Under the pieces are notes generated by a model. It had not been told where the DNA came from, made no database searches, and saw only the letters and a list, made by a program, of their open reading frames with translations. From an uncultured Aliterella sp. (GTDB lineage: Bacteria; Cyanobacteriota; Cyanobacteriia; Cyanobacteriales; Chroococcidiopsidaceae), in contig CAJQOK010000555.1 of NCBI GenBank assembly GCA_905479905.1, forward strand, positions 1 through 10,457: a DNA stretch of 10,457 nucleotides, read 5' to 3'. Within the stretch, counting starts at the first letter, position 1. Each line of letters opens with the position of its first letter. A program made the position numbers and the translations under genes. This document shows, one piece after another, positions 6,859 through 10,457 of this stretch.

Positions 6859-8004
6859 ATGATTTCAACTTTCTATCAAGAGCAGCAACTAGCTAATGTT
6901 TTAAAAACCTTCCAAACTAATCGAGCCAGTGGGGTTTTGTATTTAGATGCTGAGGTAAATTTCCAAAAACAAAAAAGGTCGCGCGTCTTAGTTTTGCAGA
7001 ATGGTCAAATTGTTTATGGCGATACAATCTTGCCCACAAATAAAAAGCTTGCTCAAACTCTCGGACAAAAATTAAATCGGGAATGGTCGGAAAGTGCGAT
7101 CGCACTCTCAACTCAAAAAGTAGCAAATAAAACTTCTATTCGGGCGCTTTTAGACTTACTGGTAAAAATGCGCTTGTTTACCTGGGAACAAGTAGAAGCT
7201 TTTGTGCATACCCAAGTAGTTTTAATTTTAGAACAAGTTTTACCTCATAGCGGACATTATCGACTTGATCATGTTTTTGAGTTCGATCTTTGTCATGGGG
7301 AAGATTGTCATGGCTTAGATTTGGCGAAGTTAATTGCCGATGTGAATCACCGTCAGCAACAAATGTCTGCTTTTGCGCCTACTATACCCTCTGTAGAGGC
7401 AATTCCACGTTTTTATTCTAGCACTGCTGACAAAATCACTAATCCCGCAGTCCGCAAGCATTTAGAGCAATGGGCAAACGGAGAACGTAGTTTAATTGAC
7501 ATTGCCGAAGGTTTGAATAAAGATGTTTTTCAAGTTGCCCAATCTTATTTACCTTGGGTACAAGCTGGCTGGGTAGTAATTGGTGATAATAGCGCACTTA
7601 TACCTGAAAAAGAACTACCAATTATATTAGCTGTAGATGATAGTCCCATTATGCAAATTGCGCTCAAACGGGCGCTATCAAAGCAATATCAAGTTTTAAT
7701 AGCGAGCAATGCCAAAGATGCGTTGATGTTGTTACATCGTACGGATGTTGAACTGTTGTTACTGGATGTCACTATGCCGGAAATTGATGGTTTAGAAGTT
7801 TGCCGTACTGTCCGTAGTATTACTAAGTTCCGTAACTTACCAATAATTATGGTGACAGCAAAAGATGGTTTTTTTGACAAAGTTAAAGGTAAATTTGCTG
7901 GTTCTACGGACTATGTAATCAAACCTTTTAACCCAGAACAATTATGCCAGTTAGTTGCAAAGCATATTAATAATGCTAACGAGTTTAATGCAAATACAGT
8001 TTAG
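6859..8004 (+). CDS. PatA/PixG-like response regulator (DUF4388 + receiver)
   Basis: The 381-residue product (from ATG 6859) has PatA-family layout. An N-terminal DUF4388 region (about 10-135) includes SGVLYLDAE and LVLQNGQIVYGD. A middle helical segment (about 195-245, EQWANGERSLIDIAEGL) follows, then a C-terminal receiver domain (about 254-372). The receiver looks active: acidic pair Asp260-Asp261 in AVDDSP, phosphoacceptor Asp303 in LLLLDVTMPEIDG, Thr333 in MVTAKD and Lys355 in YVIKPF. In Synechocystis the family member PixG sits in the phototaxis cluster, and PatA itself acts in Nostoc heterocyst patterning; by neighbourhood this one belongs to taxis. The ATG has AAGGA only 2 nt upstream, unusually close, and an in-frame TTG (6847) would add four residues. 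An unusual CH-GED-CH motif lies at residues 145-151. No DNA-binding output domain is visible, so output is probably by protein contact. Confidence 0.9.
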   Translation: MISTFYQEQQLANVLKTFQTNRASGVLYLDAEVNFQKQKRSRVLVLQNGQIVYGDTILPTNKKLAQTLGQKLNREWSESAIALSTQKVANKTSIRALLDLLVKMRLFTWEQVEAFVHTQVVLILEQVLPHSGHYRLDHVFEFDLCHGEDCHGLDLAKLIADVNHRQQQMSAFAPTIPSVEAIPRFYSSTADKITNPAVRKHLEQWANGERSLIDIAEGLNKDVFQVAQSYLPWVQAGWVVIGDNSALIPEKELPIILAVDDSPIMQIALKRALSKQYQVLIASNAKDALMLLHRTDVELLLLDVTMPEIDGLEVCRTVRSITKFRNLPIIMVTAKDGFFDKVKGKFAGSTDYVIKPFNPEQLCQLVAKHINNANEFNANTV

Positions 8005-8055
8005 CTTACCCTTTTAAAAATATAGCTGCAAAAATTAACAACATTGCTAACAAAA

Positions 8056-9099
8056 ATGGAAAATAAATCTTACATAATTTTTAGTTTACACGACTTGCAA
8101 TATGGAATAGATGCCTTATTGGTACAAGAAATTTTTTATATCCCCGAACTTATAACTATTGTTGGAGTACCAAAAGACATTGTAGGCGTATTGAATTTGC
8201 GAGGTAAAATTATCCCAATAATGCACCTAAGCTTACGGTTAGACAATCAGCTAAAGGAATGTCATTTGAGCGATAGTGTAATTATTTTAGATTACGATGG
8301 ATTGCAAATAGGACTCATTGTAAACAACGTAAAAAAAGTTGAAGTTATTAGCAAAGTTTTAATAGAGAGCGATCTTGATTATGGGAGAGTCAAAGATATT
8401 AACTCTAGATTTGTAGCAGGTATAGCAAAAATCAATTCTGACACAGTTGTATTGCTAAATCATCATAACTTGTTGCGCGACCCGGAAGCAGTAGAGGCAT
8501 TAATTGGAGAAGATAACCAAGATTTAGATAAGTCAAACTTAGTTAACAACTTCTATGCAAGTTGCTGTCCTAGGGCTACCCCAAAAGATAAAGTTGTTTT
8601 TAGAGAACGAGCAGACAATTTGCGGCAGTTAGTTAACGATGATAGTTCTACAGAATTAAAGCCGTTAGCTGTTATTGGTTTAAATAATGAATATTTTGGA
8701 ATCGATTTAAAGTTGATTCAAGAATTTACTACTATCCGCAATGTTGCTCCTATCCCATGCTGTCCATCTCATATAATTGGCAACATGAATTTAAGAGGAG
8801 GAATTTTGACATTAGTGGATATTCGTAGTGCTTTAAATATGCCTTTAGCAGAAACCCATAATGGGGTTAAAGCAATTGTAGTTAATATTGAAGATTTGAT
8901 TGCAGGGTTATCGGTGGATGAAGTTTTTGACGTGATGTATTTGCATCCATCAGAAGTAACTTCTCTACCTGTTGCTGTCAATTCAAATAATCAAGATTAT
9001 TTTCAAGGAACCGCTGCCTATGGGAAAAATATGTTGACTATTCTCGATTTACCTAAGCTACTAACAAATAAATTGCTAGTAGTAAATGAAGAAATATAG
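8056..9099 (+). CDS. Two-domain CheW-like coupling protein
   Basis: CheW links chemoreceptors to the CheA kinase in membrane arrays. This 347-residue protein (from ATG 8056) holds two CheW domains, about twice the length of a normal CheW. Domain 1 (about 5-145) contains YGIDALLVQEI, then GVLNLRGKIIPIM with NLRG at 47-50. Domain 2 (about 199-345) contains YFGIDLKLIQEF, then GNMNLRGGILTLVDIRSAL with NLRG at 245-248. A linker of roughly 50 residues includes FRERADNLRQL. Both halves keep the core signature, so neither looks degenerate. TTG 8044 would add four residues; ATG is preferred, though neither has a clear Shine-Dalgarno. It begins 51 nt after the PatA-like gene and ends 35 nt before the receptor gene, consistent with one operon. 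Two vicinal Cys-Cys-Pro motifs (170-172 and 235-237) are unusual for CheW. Confidence 0.92.
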   Translation: MENKSYIIFSLHDLQYGIDALLVQEIFYIPELITIVGVPKDIVGVLNLRGKIIPIMHLSLRLDNQLKECHLSDSVIILDYDGLQIGLIVNNVKKVEVISKVLIESDLDYGRVKDINSRFVAGIAKINSDTVVLLNHHNLLRDPEAVEALIGEDNQDLDKSNLVNNFYASCCPRATPKDKVVFRERADNLRQLVNDDSSTELKPLAVIGLNNEYFGIDLKLIQEFTTIRNVAPIPCCPSHIIGNMNLRGGILTLVDIRSALNMPLAETHNGVKAIVVNIEDLIAGLSVDEVFDVMYLHPSEVTSLPVAVNSNNQDYFQGTAAYGKNMLTILDLPKLLTNKLLVVNEEI

Positions 9100-9120
9100 A
9101 ACTTACTAATTCATCTAATA

Positions 9121-9126
9121 AAGGAG
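9121..9126 (+). promoter_or_regulatory. Strong Shine-Dalgarno of the receptor gene
   Basis: AAGGAG lies 8 nt before ATG 9135, near-ideal spacing. It fixes the receptor start and is the strongest ribosome site in the window; the three taxis genes upstream have weak or no such site. Confidence 0.85.
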
Positions 9127-9134
9127 ATAAAACC

Positions 9135-10457
9135 ATGTTGAAGAATTTAAACAATTTACCTTTGCGGACAAAAGCAATTGCCTTTGCGATCGCTTTAGGC
9201 ACAATTCCGGTAGTTTTAGTCGGGATAACTAATTACGTTTCGTCAGTACAAAGAAGCCGCCAAGCTGCTACCCAAGCCCAAGAAAACCTTACTGTTGCTA
9301 TGGCTGATAAAGTTGGGCAGTTTATGTTTGAGCGCAATGGAGATATTCAAGTTCTTGCCAACTTGCCAATTCTGGCAAACCCCGAAAAAACCGCAGGAAT
9401 TACACCCCAGCAAAAGCAAGCTGTACTGGATAAATACATGAAAATTTATGGGGTTTATGACAGTATTGCTGTTGCCGATATTACGGGAAAAACTATTTTG
9501 CAAACCACAGGAGAAGCAATTAGCGGGCTAAAAGAGCGAGACTATTTTAAGGCGGCGCTAGAAACTAAGCAATCTGTAGTTGCGCCGCCCAGAAAGTCTA
9601 AGCTGAACGGTAAATATTATATTTTTCTCGCCGCACCAATTGTTAACGTCAACACTAACAAAATAACTGGTGTGGTGCGAACCCGAATTCCTGTAGATAA
9701 CTTAGATTTAATTGTTAAAGGCACTACTGCTACTTTGTCAGCGAGCAACCAAACCGCAGCATCGGAATACCATTTAATTGATGCTGATGGTAACTTTTTT
9801 GCAGCAGAAGAAAAAAATCAAATAGGTCGAGATGCGAAAAAAGATTTTAAAGAGTTTGCTACTTTGCAGAAAAATAACAAGGTAGCAAGTGCCGTAGATA
9901 CAGACCAAATTGATAAAAATCAACAACTTATATCTTACGCTCCTGCTACTCAAGTCCAGGGAATGCCCGATCTTAACTGGGGTGTGCTTTTAGCTGAGGA
10001 TACAGCAAAGGTTTATGCAGGGGAAGGTCAATTACTGCTAAATCTAATTTTGGGTACGGGATTAACAGCGTTAATTGCGAGTGGGCTTGCGGTATTGTTT
10101 GCCAATCGGACTACTAAATTAATTCAAGGCATTGCAAGCTCCATCGCATCTTCTTCTACAGAAATCGCCGCTACCGTTGAACAACAGGAGCGCACTGTAT
10201 CTGGGCAAGCAAGTTCTGTTAATCAAACTACTACCACTGTGGACGAACTGGGCGCATCTTCTCGGCAATCGGCAGAACAAGCGGAGGCTTCCGCCGCCGG
10301 AGCAAGTCAGGCTCTAAACCTGGCGGAAGACGGAACCCAAGCCGTGCAGCAAACTCTTAAAGGCATGACTACGCTTAAAGAGCAAGTCAATGAAATAGCA
10401 AACGCAATTATTCGTCTCAGCGAACAAACAGGGCAAATTGGCTCTGTTTCGGCGCTA
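9135..10457 (+). CDS. Methyl-accepting chemotaxis protein with Cache sensor, 3' end outside window
   Basis: Membrane chemoreceptor; 441 codons are open to the right edge with no stop, so the conserved signalling hairpin tip is off-window. Layout: a short basic N-terminus; membrane segment 1 at about 14-35; an extracytoplasmic Cache-type sensor at about 40-298, with LKERDYFKAALETKQSVVAP (132-151) and YYIFLAAPI (161-169) as typical motifs; membrane segment 2 at about 300-323. A Ser/Thr/Gln/Glu-rich coiled-coil signalling helix follows from about 333 (EIAATVEQQERT, then TTTTVDELGASSRQSAEQAE). After segment 2 there is no HAMP-like sequence: only about 10 residues separate the membrane from the signalling helix. 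Gln/Glu pairs such as VEQQERT and RQSAEQAE could be methylation sites for the CheR encoded upstream, but the exact residues cannot be fixed here. It begins 35 nt after the double-CheW gene and is probably the last visible member of that operon, with cheA a likely next gene. Confidence 0.93.
   Translation, partial: MLKNLNNLPLRTKAIAFAIALGTIPVVLVGITNYVSSVQRSRQAATQAQENLTVAMADKVGQFMFERNGDIQVLANLPILANPEKTAGITPQQKQAVLDKYMKIYGVYDSIAVADITGKTILQTTGEAISGLKERDYFKAALETKQSVVAPPRKSKLNGKYYIFLAAPIVNVNTNKITGVVRTRIPVDNLDLIVKGTTATLSASNQTAASEYHLIDADGNFFAAEEKNQIGRDAKKDFKEFATLQKNNKVASAVDTDQIDKNQQLISYAPATQVQGMPDLNWGVLLAEDTAKVYAGEGQLLLNLILGTGLTALIASGLAVLFANRTTKLIQGIASSIASSSTEIAATVEQQERTVSGQASSVNQTTTTVDELGASSRQSAEQAEASAAGASQALNLAEDGTQAVQQTLKGMTTLKEQVNEIANAIIRLSEQTGQIGSVSAL

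Larger units (their letters stand above)
682..9193. repeat. HIP1 octamers (GCGATCGC), nine dispersed copies
   Basis: Perfect copies start at 682, 2963, 3759, 4080, 4426, 4987, 5276, 7096 and 9186. Random sequence of this length would give well under one copy. HIP1 enrichment is a known hallmark of many cyanobacterial genomes. Five of the nine fall within 3759-5283. Near-matches (ACGATCGC near 2550, GTGATCGC near 4868) also occur. Confidence 0.9.

Noticed and set aside
9243..9503. Minus-strand open frame of 86 codons
   Set aside because: It lies wholly inside the receptor gene, which has a strong ribosome site and clear Cache and membrane features; the minus frame shows no recognisable domain.
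9531..9590. Amino-acid-binding Cache signature in the receptor
   Set aside because: The segment reads RDYF, without the tryptophan expected in the amino-acid-sensing motif, so the ligand class cannot be assigned.
10132..10317. Plus-strand open frame of 61 codons
   Set aside because: It is an out-of-frame shadow of the receptor signalling helix; the receptor frame itself continues open through this stretch.
1..10457. CRISPR array, tRNA or rRNA gene, insertion sequence, integrase or defence system
   Set aside because: No regularly spaced repeats, no cloverleaf or CCA-ending gene, no transposase or integrase motifs, and no terminal inverted repeats were seen on either strand.

Overview
This window looks like ordinary chromosomal DNA from a cyanobacterium. 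Four things support that: nine perfect copies of the HIP1 octamer GCGATCGC; a trigger factor-ClpP-ClpX cluster of cyanobacterial type; a PatA-family regulator (DUF4388 plus receiver domain), a family largely restricted to cyanobacteria; and a methyl-accepting protein of cyanobacterial style. I cannot name the genus safely. The base composition looks moderately AT-rich (not computed), and no plasmid, phage or insertion-sequence gene is visible.

Left block (1-4066, + strand) is protein quality control. It holds the 3' two thirds of tig (trigger factor) with a perfect hairpin after it, then clpP (serine peptidase), clpX (AAA+ unfoldase) and an alpha/beta hydrolase that starts 3 nt after the clpX stop. 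Trigger factor receives nascent chains, while ClpX unfolds substrates and feeds them to ClpP. The hydrolase has no assigned substrate, but it is probably co-transcribed.

Middle block (4067-5073) holds one minus-strand gene, an Mn-type superoxide dismutase with a twin-arginine-like N-terminal signal. It converges on the hydrolase across a shared hairpin and diverges from the next block.

Right block (5074-10457, + strand) is a taxis (chemosensory) locus. It contains a CheR methyltransferase fused to TPR repeats, a PatA-like response regulator, a protein with two CheW domains, and a membrane Cache-domain receptor that runs off the right edge. In this kind of pathway the receptor senses a ligand outside the membrane, CheW couples it to a CheA kinase, CheR methylates the receptor for adaptation, and the receiver domain accepts phosphate. 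CheA, CheB and a stand-alone CheY are not in view and may lie to the right. The set resembles the Pix/Tax-type clusters that control type IV pilus motility, but which behaviour this copy controls cannot be read from the sequence.

I see no radically new system. The oddities most worth following are in the taxis locus: a receptor with no recognisable HAMP domain, paired cysteines in the double CheW, and a CH-GED-CH motif in the PatA-like protein. The exported-looking Mn-SOD is also worth a check.
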